A stretch of 8,939 bases of DNA from Mycoplasmatota bacterium (lineage in GTDB: Bacteria > Bacillota_I > Bacilli_A > RF39 > UBA660): assembly GCA_012510745.1 (NCBI GenBank), contig JAAZHK010000034.1:1-8939 (forward strand), in the 5' to 3' direction. This document shows positions 1 to 6,083 of the stretch, one piece after another. The position numbers were made by a program, and so were the translations under genes. The stretch's first letter is position 1; the number at the start of each line of letters is the position of its first letter. A model generated the notes under the pieces. The model made no database searches. It had not been told where the DNA came from and was given only the letters and a program-made list of their open reading frames with translations.

Positions 1-1
1 A

Positions 2-220
2 AACAATACTATTTATCGCAATATTAACAATCAAAAAGTTATTATATTAGAAATACAAAATATTAGTAATATTCTTATTAAAGATAATTATATATTTTTT
101 ATTAAAGATGACATTATATATGCTTATAATGATAAGTATGGTTTAAAAAAGATTATTAAACATAATGAACTATATTTTAATAAAAATAATATTTATGACT
201 TTTATATTAAAAAAAACTAA
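2..220 (+). CDS. C-terminal end of an unidentified protein (5' partial)
   Basis: This open frame enters from the left edge with no start codon in the window and ends at the TAA at 218-220, giving the last 72 residues. I do not recognise the protein. The tail is rich in Ile, Asn, Lys, Tyr and Asp and holds alternating hydrophobic strands (for example DNYIFFIKDDIIYAYND) that read like one blade of a beta-propeller or a similar repeat protein; this resemblance is only by eye. No membrane segment is visible in this part. Its stop codon lies in the left arm of a terminator hairpin shared with the converging PIG-L gene, which supports it being a real, expressed gene rather than a chance frame. Confidence 0.6.
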   Translation, partial: NNTIYRNINNQKVIILEIQNISNILIKDNYIFFIKDDIIYAYNDKYGLKKIIKHNELYFNKNNIYDFYIKKN

Positions 221-245
221 GAAAATTATTTTTTCTTAGTTTTTG
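212..245. terminator. Bidirectional terminator between converging genes
   Basis: A 14-bp perfect inverted repeat (212-225 with 231-244, core ACTAAGAAAA/TTTTCTTAGT) closes a 5-nt loop. A T-rich run follows on the plus strand and the poly-A left arm supplies the U tract on the minus strand. The plus-strand stop (218-220) sits in the left arm and the minus-strand PIG-L stop (226-228) sits in the loop. Confidence 0.8.
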
Positions 246-1530
246 TTTTGGATGTTATTAAAATAATTATTGGAATCGTTAAAAGAATAATACTTAAATA
301 TATAATTTTATCTAAAATTATTTGTTGGAACTCGTATATTGTAAAATTAGTAGTATGTTTATTATCCCATTTAATATTTTCAAACATATTATTTTTCAAA
401 ATGTCTTCTCCAACATTAGATTTATATAATCCAAATTCGATAGGACTATATTTGGTTATTTGAGTAGCAGAGGTATAGCCATTATTTTTACCATTAAACC
501 AATCAGTAAACCAAGTATATTGTTGACTCTTGTGTTGAAGATAGCCTTTTTTGGATACCTCATACGCTGTTGCACCATTATATTTAGAAAGAGGTATATC
601 GTAGTTCAATATAATTGGGTTATTTTTATATAAATGTAAATATACTTTAGGAACATCATAAATAGAGTAAATGTTTTTATAATTAGGATCATTAGCTTTA
701 ATTAAAGCTGTTTTTAATGCAAAAGTATTTAAAATATGCTGTCCATGAGAATATTCGCCTTCTTCATCATGACCAACAACAACCTTAGGTCGATATTTTC
801 TAATGTTATGAACTTGGAATTGTATAACATTATCTAAGTTAAAGCCATTAATTTCTAAATTATTTAAAGCTCCTTTTAAGGAAGTTGAGTAAGCGTCTGG
901 AAATAAGCCTATTACAGGATAGTTTGTTAAGCCGACAGCCCAAAGTCCATTTAATTGTTCATGTAAACGATTAGGTTCACTATTATGATGAATTAAATAT
1001 ACTACTTGAATTTGATATCTTTGATTAAGATAAGTTGGAATTAGTCCTCCAAAAAATAAATGTTCATCATCACTATGAGTCGAAAAAAGCATTAAATCAG
1101 CTTGATTAATAGTTTGCCATTTTTGCACCCAAGTAGGTAAATTATTATCACTAAAAATATAAATTTCTGAAATTATAACATCTTTGTCATAACTAATAAA
1201 TAAATCATTTGAGTTATATTTAGTTAAATCGATATATTCATGAAGATAATTATTAGAACCTATTTCTATTACTTCATTATTTATAGTAATTGATCCTATT
1301 TGGCTAGCTAATTCATAGATAATATAAAGATGTTTTATAGAATTGGGATTGTTAATATGGATTTTAGAATTTCCTTTAATAATTTCTTTTGTATTATAAT
1401 TATTATCAGTTAGTTTTTTAGTTATATTATTATTAATAGTAATCTTGCTGTTTTGTACATCTAAAGCTAAAATATTAATAGGAAACAATAAGATTATTAA
1501 CAACCATAAAATATATTTTTTCTTATTCAT
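226..1530 (-). CDS. Secreted, membrane-anchored PIG-L family deacetylase
   Basis: PIG-L/LmbE-family enzymes are zinc-dependent hydrolases that remove N-acetyl groups from GlcNAc-type sugars. The 434-residue protein has a signal peptide (about 1-22: KKK, then a hydrophobic run), a beta-rich N-terminal domain (about 24-130) resembling discoidin or jelly-roll modules, the PIG-L domain (about 145-280), a C-terminal domain of unclear fold, and a terminal membrane segment (about 403-427) with a KTKTKKK tail. The catalytic domain should therefore be extracellular. Zinc and catalytic motifs are visible: THSDDE at 151-156 (usually AHPDDE), the R188/E191 helix, and HDEEGEYSHGQH at 254-265. The ATG at 1530 has AAGGAG at 1543-1538, 7 nt away. 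The gene is divergent from the NAGPA gene. The family call is firm; the substrate is unknown and the surface-glycan role is inferred. Confidence 0.88.
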   Translation of the reverse strand: MNKKKYILWLLIILLFPINILALDVQNSKITINNNITKKLTDNNYNTKEIIKGNSKIHINNPNSIKHLYIIYELASQIGSITINNEVIEIGSNNYLHEYIDLTKYNSNDLFISYDKDVIISEIYIFSDNNLPTWVQKWQTINQADLMLFSTHSDDEHLFFGGLIPTYLNQRYQIQVVYLIHHNSEPNRLHEQLNGLWAVGLTNYPVIGLFPDAYSTSLKGALNNLEINGFNLDNVIQFQVHNIRKYRPKVVVGHDEEGEYSHGQHILNTFALKTALIKANDPNYKNIYSIYDVPKVYLHLYKNNPIILNYDIPLSKYNGATAYEVSKKGYLQHKSQQYTWFTDWFNGKNNGYTSATQITKYSPIEFGLYKSNVGEDILKNNMFENIKWDNKHTTNFTIYEFQQIILDKIIYLSIILLTIPIIILITSKTKTKKK

Positions 1531-1549
1531 AAGAATGCTCCTTGTATAA

Positions 1550-1558
1550 ATTATACCA
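1550..1558 (-). promoter_or_regulatory. Extended -10 promoter for the PIG-L gene
   Basis: On the minus strand TGGTATAAT reads from 1558 to 1550, a perfect TGnTATAAT extended -10. I see no good -35. The expected start (about 1543) would fall on the first base of AAGGAG, leaving a leader of about 13 nt. Confidence 0.55.
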
Positions 1559-1567
1559 TAAAAATGA

Positions 1568-1596
1568 TTGTAAAAAGAAATTAAATATGATATATT
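1568..1596 (+). promoter_or_regulatory. Promoter of the NAGPA / unknown-protein operon
   Basis: TTGTAA (1568-1573) and TATATT (1591-1596) are 17 nt apart, and TGA directly precedes the -10 (extended -10). The expected start near 1603 gives a leader of about 30 nt. It lies about 10 bp from the divergent PIG-L promoter, so binding at the two may interfere. Confidence 0.6.
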
Positions 1597-1632
1597 GAAT
1601 TAGAAAAAATATATATAGTAGTAGGTGGTAAA

Positions 1633-2667
1633 ATGAAAAGAATTCTAAAATTAACTGGCAAAATATTTAGCTTTATTTTTTTAACAATCTTATTTTTATT
1701 TTTAAATATAATATTAATGTTTAATATGTTTTGCAATGGTCCATCATTAAGAGCTAGAAGATTATTTGCTACTACTTTATTAGAAACAGGTCAAATGAAG
1801 TTTATTGTTAATTATTTTATTCCAAAAGAAGAAATAATTGCCATTGTTAATGAAAACTCTTTAAAAGAAATGTCTTCTGAAGTTGATACAGAACTTATTC
1901 ATGTAAATAAAGAAGATAATGAAACCTTTATTAAAATTGAAAAAGTTTCAGGTAATAACTTTGCTGGTACTATGATGATTATTAAAGATCCTACTAAAAT
2001 ATCTTTAGCAACAACTTATCCATGGACAGAATATGGAAAAGAATTATCTACTTTAGTAAAAGAAAATAATGCGATTGCAGGAATTAATGGTGGTTTATAC
2101 GCTTCATTAGGGAATAAAGGTGGCAAGCCTTTGGGGGTAGCTGTAAGTAATGGCGAAATTTTAGAGGCCGATGGTGGTTATGCTGGGCTTCATATTATTG
2201 GTTTTGATAATCAAAACATTTTAAGAATTATCGATATATCTAGTATGGGTAGTAATGATATTAAAAAAGTTATTCAAACAGAAGGCATTAGAGATGCGGT
2301 AGCATTTCAAGAAGAAATTAGTGATAAAAACAATCATTTTGTTAAATTAATTATTAATGGGGAAACTAGAGAATTAAAAGGATTAGGTAGTGGTGCTAAT
2401 CCTAGAACTGCAATAGGTCAAAGAGCAGATGGCACAGTATTATTTTTGGTAACAGATGGAAGAGGGGCTAATGGTCATTTAGGTGCAACAGCGTCAGATT
2501 TAATCCACGTAATGCAAAAATATAATGCTGTTAACGCTGCTAATATTGATGGAGGAAGTTCCTCTGGTATGTATTACCAAGATAAATATCTGATGACTAG
2601 TGTAACATTATATTATTCTAATACATCTTGGCGTCTACCTACGGCATTTGTGGTAGCAGGAGAATAA
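1633..2667 (+). CDS. Phosphodiester glycosidase family protein (NAGPA domain)
   Basis: The 344-residue protein belongs to the NAGPA (formerly DUF2233) family. Animal members remove terminal GlcNAc from a GlcNAc-1-phospho-6-mannose diester; bacterial substrates are mostly unknown. An N-terminal membrane segment (about 10-33) is followed by a conserved-looking juxtamembrane stretch (CNGPS at 34-38) and the catalytic domain (about 110-342). Family hallmarks are GINGG at 150-154, NPRTAIGQ at 256-263, VTDGRG at 273-278 and IDGGSSSGM at 305-313. The domain should face outward. There is no proper lipobox around Cys34, so I read the segment as an uncleaved anchor. The start has GGTGGT (1624-1629) 3 nt upstream. 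The last codons (Ala-Gly-Glu) contain the Shine-Dalgarno of the next gene, so the two are probably translationally coupled. Family assignment is strong; the natural substrate is unknown. Confidence 0.88.
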   Translation: MKRILKLTGKIFSFIFLTILFLFLNIILMFNMFCNGPSLRARRLFATTLLETGQMKFIVNYFIPKEEIIAIVNENSLKEMSSEVDTELIHVNKEDNETFIKIEKVSGNNFAGTMMIIKDPTKISLATTYPWTEYGKELSTLVKENNAIAGINGGLYASLGNKGGKPLGVAVSNGEILEADGGYAGLHIIGFDNQNILRIIDISSMGSNDIKKVIQTEGIRDAVAFQEEISDKNNHFVKLIINGETRELKGLGSGANPRTAIGQRADGTVLFLVTDGRGANGHLGATASDLIHVMQKYNAVNAANIDGGSSSGMYYQDKYLMTSVTLYYSNTSWRLPTAFVVAGE

Positions 2668-2668
2668 T

Positions 2669-3799
2669 ATGAAAAAGAAATTAAATTTATCAATAAAGAT
2701 ATCAAAATTTCAATTAGCGCTTTTTCTGTATTTTGCTGTGTTGCTTATTTTATCAGGTTTATTTTTATCTTATATAAAAAATACTTTAATTGAATTTGAA
2801 AGATCAGAACCCGAAAATTATATTAATTATGTTATTAAGAATTTATCTAATAAAGATTTAGATAAATTAATAAAAAATAACAAGGTTAAAATAGATTCAT
2901 TAGAAATAAGTAAGAAATCTTCTACAGCCGCGTATAAAAAATTAATAAAAGGTAAATTAAATATTCAAAAAATAGAAGATAATATGTATGATGTTCTTAT
3001 TAAAGATCGTAAAATATTTACCATTACGTTAAAAGAGAAATCTAAAGTCAAAAAATTAGGTTTGTTAAATTATAATATTTTAGAAACAAAAGATTTAATC
3101 TCTTATCTTGATAGAGGAATAGTTTATAAAGATATATATGTACCAGACTATTATAAAGTAATAGTTAATAATCAAGAATTGACTGAAAAACATCTTATAT
3201 CTTCGGATAAACTATTGGGTTTGGAAGATATGTATTATTATGAAGAAATGCCTAAAATAAATAAATATCAAATCAATAATTTACTTGAGGAACCGAAAGT
3301 GATTATTATGAATGGGCAAGATGAAAAAATGAAATTTAAAAACAATACATACATAATAGATTTGAAAAATAGTTTCCCTCAATATAAAGATTATACAGAA
3401 GCTTTAAAAGATTTATCTAGTGAAGTTGACATTCTTAATATAGCTAAGCAATGGAGTCTATTTCTTACTAAAGATTTAACAGGAGGACAATATGGATTTT
3501 CAACAATTCAAACTAATTTAATAGAGGGTACAAATTTATATAAAACTGCTCGAGACTGGGCTTATGGTATTGATATAACATTTACATCTGATCACTCTTT
3601 TAAAACTCCTCCATTTAGTGATGAGAAAATAACTGATTGTGTTATTTATGATGAAAATGCTTTTTCTTGTAAAGTTTATTTTAAGAAAAACATGATTATT
3701 AAAGGTCGAGATAAAATTGATATAATAAATGATTATTTCTATTTTATAAAATATAATGGTAATTGGAAATTAATTAAGATTATTGCAGCAGAAGAATAA
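2669..3799 (+). CDS. Membrane-anchored protein of unknown function, coupled to NAGPA
   Basis: I do not recognise this 376-residue protein by name. It has a short basic N-terminus, one membrane segment (about 14-36), and a large, probably extracytoplasmic part. Residues 43-120 look like a small alpha/beta module of the NTF2-like type (helix around ENYINYVIKNL, then strands), 155-235 is strand-rich, and 240-376 again resembles an NTF2-like fold, ending in strands around WKLIKIIAAEE. Cys324 and Cys334 are close enough to form a disulfide. No catalytic motif is evident, so a binding or scaffolding role is possible. It starts 1 nt after the NAGPA stop, with AGGAG (2658-2662) inside that gene's final codons, and is followed at once by a terminator. 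This makes it the last gene of a two-gene operon and a likely partner of the glycosidase (inference). Confidence 0.75.
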   Translation: MKKKLNLSIKISKFQLALFLYFAVLLILSGLFLSYIKNTLIEFERSEPENYINYVIKNLSNKDLDKLIKNNKVKIDSLEISKKSSTAAYKKLIKGKLNIQKIEDNMYDVLIKDRKIFTITLKEKSKVKKLGLLNYNILETKDLISYLDRGIVYKDIYVPDYYKVIVNNQELTEKHLISSDKLLGLEDMYYYEEMPKINKYQINNLLEEPKVIIMNGQDEKMKFKNNTYIIDLKNSFPQYKDYTEALKDLSSEVDILNIAKQWSLFLTKDLTGGQYGFSTIQTNLIEGTNLYKTARDWAYGIDITFTSDHSFKTPPFSDEKITDCVIYDENAFSCKVYFKKNMIIKGRDKIDIINDYFYFIKYNGNWKLIKIIAAEE

Positions 3800-3824
3800 A
3801 AAAGAGTCAAACTCTTTTTTATTA
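3798..3824 (+). terminator. Rho-independent terminator of the NAGPA operon
   Basis: AAAAAAGAGT and ACTCTTTTTT pair around a 3-nt CAA loop (3798-3807 with 3811-3820), and the T run forms the U tract. The hairpin begins within the stop codon of the preceding gene. Confidence 0.75.
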
Positions 3825-3852
3825 TGCATATGTAATAATAGATATCTTTTTG

Positions 3853-3881
3853 TTGAAAGTTATTGAAATGTTTGATATAAT
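3853..3881 (+). promoter_or_regulatory. Promoter of tRNA-Cys
   Basis: TTGAAA (3853-3858), a 17-nt spacer and TATAAT (3876-3881) preceded by TGA form a near-consensus housekeeping promoter with an extended -10. The expected start near 3888 lies about 6 nt before the mature tRNA. Confidence 0.8.
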
Positions 3882-3893
3882 TTATTTATCAAT

Positions 3894-3967
3894 GGGGCCA
3901 TAGCCAAGTGGTAAGGCGTGGGTCTGCAACACCTTTATCGTCGGTTCAAATCCGTCTGGCCCCTCCA
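3894..3967 (+). tRNA. tRNA-Cys (anticodon GCA)
   Basis: The sequence folds as a cloverleaf with an encoded CCA end. The acceptor stem is GGGGCCA/TGGCCCC (3894-3900 with 3957-3963), the D stem GCC/GGC (3903-3905 with 3915-3917), the anticodon GCA is at 3926-3928 in loop CTGCAAC, and the T loop is TTCAAAT (3945-3951). The discriminator is T3964 and CCA is at 3965-3967. Two T-T oppositions are unusual: 3919/3935 at the base of the anticodon stem and 3941/3955 in the T stem. The acceptor stem is perfect and the promoter strong, so I consider it functional. It reads the UGC and UGU codons. Confidence 0.93.
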
Positions 3968-4041
3968 TAATGATATGAAATGGCTTCCAAAAATTAGAAG
4001 CTTGTTCAATAGATACTTATATTTTCCTAATTTAAATAATA

Positions 4042-4078
4042 AATGCTAACTAAAAACAGTTAGCATTAATTGTTGTAA
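4042..4078 (+). terminator. Probable terminator downstream of tRNA-Cys
   Basis: A perfect 10-bp stem, AATGCTAACT/AGTTAGCATT (4042-4051 with 4058-4067), closes a 6-nt AAAAAC loop. The following AATTGTTGT is T-rich but not a clean U tract. It lies 75 nt beyond the tRNA, so termination there is likely but not certain. Confidence 0.5.
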
Positions 4079-4145
4079 TAGACATTTTTTAAAAAAGTAT
4101 TAATATAATTATAATCAAACGTACTTATATTATATAACATAAACA

Positions 4146-4162
4146 ATGTCAAAGTATGTCAA
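4146..4162 (+). repeat. Two ATGTCAA direct repeats one helical turn apart
   Basis: ATGTCAA occurs at 4146-4152 and 4156-4162, a 10-bp period, some 40 bp upstream of the -10 of the 3D-domain gene. It could be an activator or repressor site, but in AT-rich DNA a chance repeat is quite possible. Confidence 0.25.
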
Positions 4163-4198
4163 TATTCCCACTTTATTGCGAATAAAAAAGAGAATATA

Positions 4199-4207
4199 TG
4201 ATATAAT
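4199..4207 (+). promoter_or_regulatory. Promoter of the 3D-domain gene
   Basis: TGATATAAT (4199-4207) is a perfect extended -10. No standard -35 sits at 17 nt; TTGCGA at 4176-4181 would need a 20-nt spacer. GAATA at 4180-4184 with TATAATA 17 nt on also resembles the sigma-G pattern (GHATR / CATWHTA), so forespore expression cannot be excluded. The start near 4214 leaves a leader of about 15 nt. Confidence 0.55.
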
Positions 4208-4228
4208 AATGTTTGCAAGGAGAAAATT

Positions 4229-4894
4229 ATGAATTTTAGAAACATCTTGATTTATACTACTAATTTTATATTATTAGTTTTTTTAGTTTTATTTTCTAAA
4301 GATAATAATCATGATTTAGATAATATGATTACTTATAATAATGTAAAACAACTTAATAGTACTTATATTACATATATAGATATTAAAGAAGAAGTAGAGA
4401 TTATAGAAGATGAAAAGAAAGAAGAACTACAAGAGAAGAGCGAAAATATAAAAGTAAAAGTAGATGAAGAAGTTGCCACATCTTATATTATTCCAAAATC
4501 AGAACAAGAGAATAATTTACCTAATAAATCTACTGATAATGTAATAGAAACATTTGTAGGAAACATGACAGGTTATGGTCCTGATTGTTATGGTTGTACT
4601 TCTAATCGTACAGCATCAGGTTATTTTGTTGGAAATGGTAATATATATTATGCTGATAAAGAATATGGAAATGTTAGAATAGTTGCTGGTGATAAAAAAT
4701 ATTCTTTTGGTACTATTGTTAAATTAAGTAATTTATCTTTTAGCGAACCTATTATTGCAATTGTTTTAGATAGAGGAAGCGCTATTGGTAATGATAAATT
4801 AATTCAATTTGATTTATTATACGATAGTGAAAACAGTGTTAAATTTGGGATTGAGAAAAATATTCAATTTGATATTTTAAGATTAGGATTTTAA
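4229..4894 (+). CDS. Membrane-anchored 3D-domain protein (putative lytic transglycosylase)
   Basis: 3D domains are MltA-like double-psi beta-barrels; Bacillota members such as YuiC cleave peptidoglycan glycan strands and are linked to stationary phase and resuscitation. This 221-residue protein has one N-terminal membrane segment (about 4-23), an acidic and basic low-complexity linker (about 52-105, many Glu and Lys) that would span the wall, and a C-terminal 3D domain (about 108-221). Visible motifs are MTGYGPDCYGC at 113-123, NRTASGY at 126-132, LDRGSAIG at 180-187 with the conserved Asp181, and Asp195 in IQFD. Cys120 and Cys123 may form a disulfide. The start has AAGGAG at 4217-4222, 6 nt upstream. 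It is a single-gene unit between two tRNAs. The domain call is strong; enzyme activity is inferred from the family. Confidence 0.85.
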   Translation: MNFRNILIYTTNFILLVFLVLFSKDNNHDLDNMITYNNVKQLNSTYITYIDIKEEVEIIEDEKKEELQEKSENIKVKVDEEVATSYIIPKSEQENNLPNKSTDNVIETFVGNMTGYGPDCYGCTSNRTASGYFVGNGNIYYADKEYGNVRIVAGDKKYSFGTIVKLSNLSFSEPIIAIVLDRGSAIGNDKLIQFDLLYDSENSVKFGIEKNIQFDILRLGF

Positions 4895-4920
4895 GAAGAG
4901 TAATCTTCTTTTCTTCTTAT
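4893..4920 (+). terminator. Short terminator after the 3D-domain gene
   Basis: AAGAAGA/TCTTCTT (4893-4899 with 4904-4910) forms a 7-bp stem with a GTAA tetraloop, followed by TTCTTCTTATT. TCTTCTT occurs again at 4912-4918, so the left arm could pair with either copy. The stem starts inside the stop codon. It is a modest terminator. Confidence 0.5.
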
Positions 4921-4927
4921 TAAAATA

Positions 4928-4962
4928 TTGACTTATTACTTAAATTAATGTACTATTATAAT
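4928..4962 (+). promoter_or_regulatory. Promoter of tRNA-Ser
   Basis: TTGACT (4928-4933) is a good -35. The -10 partner at 17 nt is TACTAT (4951-4956); a perfect TATAAT at 4957-4962 is 23 nt away and would need another -35. The start is therefore about 4963-4969, 6-12 nt before the tRNA. Confidence 0.6.
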
Positions 4963-4974
4963 TATAAAAGTTAT

Positions 4975-5065
4975 GGAGTGGTACTCAAGAGGCTGAAGAG
5001 GCGCCCCTGCTAAGGGCGTAGAGTGGTTAACTGCTGCGAGGGTTCAAATCCCTCCCACTCCGCCA
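4975..5065 (+). tRNA. tRNA-Ser (anticodon GCU)
   Basis: This is a class II tRNA with an encoded CCA. The acceptor stem is GGAGTGG/CCACTCC (4975-4981 with 5055-5061), the anticodon stem CGCCC/GGGCG (5002-5006 with 5014-5018) and the anticodon GCT at 5009-5011. A long variable arm (about 5019-5037) is typical of serine tRNAs. The T arm is GAGGG-TTCAAAT-CCCTC (5038-5054), the discriminator G5062 and CCA 5063-5065. It decodes AGC and AGU. Confidence 0.95.
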
Positions 5066-5073
5066 TTTAAAAT

Positions 5074-5095
5074 AGATATTAAAATCTTTTTTTTT
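5074..5095 (+). terminator. Weak hairpin with long T tract after tRNA-Ser
   Basis: AGAT/ATCT (5074-5077 with 5084-5087) closes a 6-nt loop and runs into a tract of nine T at 5087-5095. The stem is short, so the T tract does most of the work; it is probably the end of the tRNA-Ser transcript. Confidence 0.4.
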
Positions 5096-5096
5096 A

Positions 5097-5130
5097 TTGA
5101 TATTTTTATTAGTATATGGTATTTTATAAT
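5097..5130 (+). promoter_or_regulatory. Promoter of the RsgI-like gene
   Basis: TTGATA (5097-5102) is 17 nt from TATTTT (5120-5125), which is preceded by TGG as an extended -10. A perfect TATAAT lies at 5125-5130 but would start transcription inside the Shine-Dalgarno. With the first option the mRNA starts near 5132, a leader of about 14 nt. Confidence 0.45.
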
Positions 5131-5138
5131 AGAGGAGG
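5131..5138 (+). promoter_or_regulatory. Ribosome binding site fixing the RsgI-like start at 5146
   Basis: AGAGGAGG, 7 nt before the ATG at 5146, is an almost full Shine-Dalgarno. It lies inside the longer open frame that begins with ATG at 5116, which has no such site, so the 5146 start is preferred. Confidence 0.85.
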
Positions 5139-5145
5139 AAAAGTA

Positions 5146-6060
5146 ATGAAAAAAGTTATTATTATAATTGTTAGTATTATTGTATTTGGATTAGTTAGCG
5201 GAAGTAGTTATTATTTTATTAAAAATAATGAAAGTAACAATGCTACTTACGTAATTGTTAGTATTAATCCTGAAATACAATTAAAACTTAATAAAAAAGA
5301 TATTGTTAAAGAAGCTATAGGATTAGAAGCAGCAGGGGATTTAGTTTTAGCTGACCTCAATTTAAATGGAAAGACTTTATCTGAGGCTATGGATATTATT
5401 GTAAAAGAAATGATTTCAACAGGATATCTTCATGAATACAGTGAAAATAATATTATTATTTCTACTATTATTGCTAGAGATGAAGAAAAACAACTAATTT
5501 TAGAACAAGAAATAGCTAAAACACTAGAAGAATCTTTGCATAATCAAAACATGCCTTCACTAGTAGCAATAAGAGGCGTTACAGATGAGTTAAAAACAAA
5601 AGCCGCTTTAAATAACATAAGTAATAGTAAAATGATTTTAATATCGAAAGCTTTAGAATTAAATAATGATCTTAAAGAAGAAGATATTATAAAAGATTCA
5701 GTAAATAAAATTCAAGGATATTTAAAAAAACAATCTAAGGATCGTATTGATAAAGCTTATGAAAATAAAGAATCTTTAATTAAGGCAAAAGAAAATAAAA
5801 AAATAGAAGCAAAACAAATTCCTGCAGCTATTGAAATGACTTATAAATTAAAAAACAACATGCTTAATTTTAAATTAAACGATGAAAAAACTGACAAAAT
5901 TATCAAAGAACATTTAGAAACAACAAAAGAGAAAGTTAAACAAGTTTTTGAAAAAACTAATAAAGAGTTTAAAAAGAATAATAATCATTATGTTTTAATT
6001 AAAGCTGAAACTGAAAAAGAAGTAAAAAATCAAATTAAAAATTATATTAAGAATAATTAA
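5146..6060 (+). CDS. Membrane protein with RsgI-like extracytoplasmic domain, lacking the anti-sigma domain
   Basis: From the ATG at 5146 the product has 304 residues. A membrane segment (about 4-24) comes almost at once, so only MKK is cytoplasmic. Residues 33-110 match the juxtamembrane domain of RsgI anti-sigma-I factors: YVIVSINPEIQLKLN at 35-49, then GKTLSEAMDIIV (75-86) and GYL (93-95), ending in NNIIISTI (101-108). True RsgI proteins carry a cytoplasmic anti-sigma domain of about 50 residues before the membrane segment; it is absent here. Asn41-Pro42 corresponds to the Asn-Pro at which RsgI proteins are reported to self-cleave. Residues 175-280 are Lys/Glu-rich and helical, perhaps coiled coil, and the C-terminus (281-304) is unassigned. 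No sigI gene is in the window. It may be a signalling protein that lost its sigma partner, or a structural relative; function unknown. Confidence 0.72.
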   Translation: MKKVIIIIVSIIVFGLVSGSSYYFIKNNESNNATYVIVSINPEIQLKLNKKDIVKEAIGLEAAGDLVLADLNLNGKTLSEAMDIIVKEMISTGYLHEYSENNIIISTIIARDEEKQLILEQEIAKTLEESLHNQNMPSLVAIRGVTDELKTKAALNNISNSKMILISKALELNNDLKEEDIIKDSVNKIQGYLKKQSKDRIDKAYENKESLIKAKENKKIEAKQIPAAIEMTYKLKNNMLNFKLNDEKTDKIIKEHLETTKEKVKQVFEKTNKEFKKNNNHYVLIKAETEKEVKNQIKNYIKNN

Positions 6061-6083
6061 AAACCACTATTGTGGTTTTTTTT
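6059..6083. terminator. Bidirectional terminator between RsgI-like gene and ung
   Basis: AAAAACCAC/GTGGTTTTT (6059-6067 with 6072-6080) closes a TATT loop. The T tract runs to 6083 on the plus strand, and the A run of the left arm gives the U tract on the minus strand. Both converging stop codons (6058-6060 and 6084-6082) touch the hairpin. Confidence 0.85.

Larger units (their letters stand above)
3968..4198. other. Non-coding stretch between tRNA-Cys and the 3D-domain gene
   Basis: No convincing reading frame is present on either strand. It holds a 10-bp hairpin (4042-4067), a short imperfect hairpin at 3983-4001 (GCTTC/GAAGC with a 9-nt loop), a TTTTTTAAAAAA palindrome at 4085-4096, and two ATGTCAA copies at 4146-4162. 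Nothing resembles a riboswitch, an attachment site or a duplicated tRNA end. Confidence 0.5.

Noticed and set aside
248..463. Plus-strand open frame of 71 codons
   Set aside because: It lies antisense within the well-supported PIG-L gene, has no ribosome binding site, and encodes no recognisable protein.
3983..4001. GCTTC/GAAGC hairpin after tRNA-Cys as a regulatory RNA
   Set aside because: The stem is only 5 bp with a 9-nt loop and no U tract; the 10-bp hairpin at 4042 is a better signal.
3968..4228. Integrated element or attachment site next to tRNA-Cys
   Set aside because: No repeat of the tRNA 3' end, no integrase and no foreign genes are visible in the window.
5116..5145. Ten-codon N-terminal extension of the RsgI-like protein from ATG 5116
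   Set aside because: The extension would encode the strong Shine-Dalgarno of the ATG at 5146, has no such site itself, and begins inside the promoter region.
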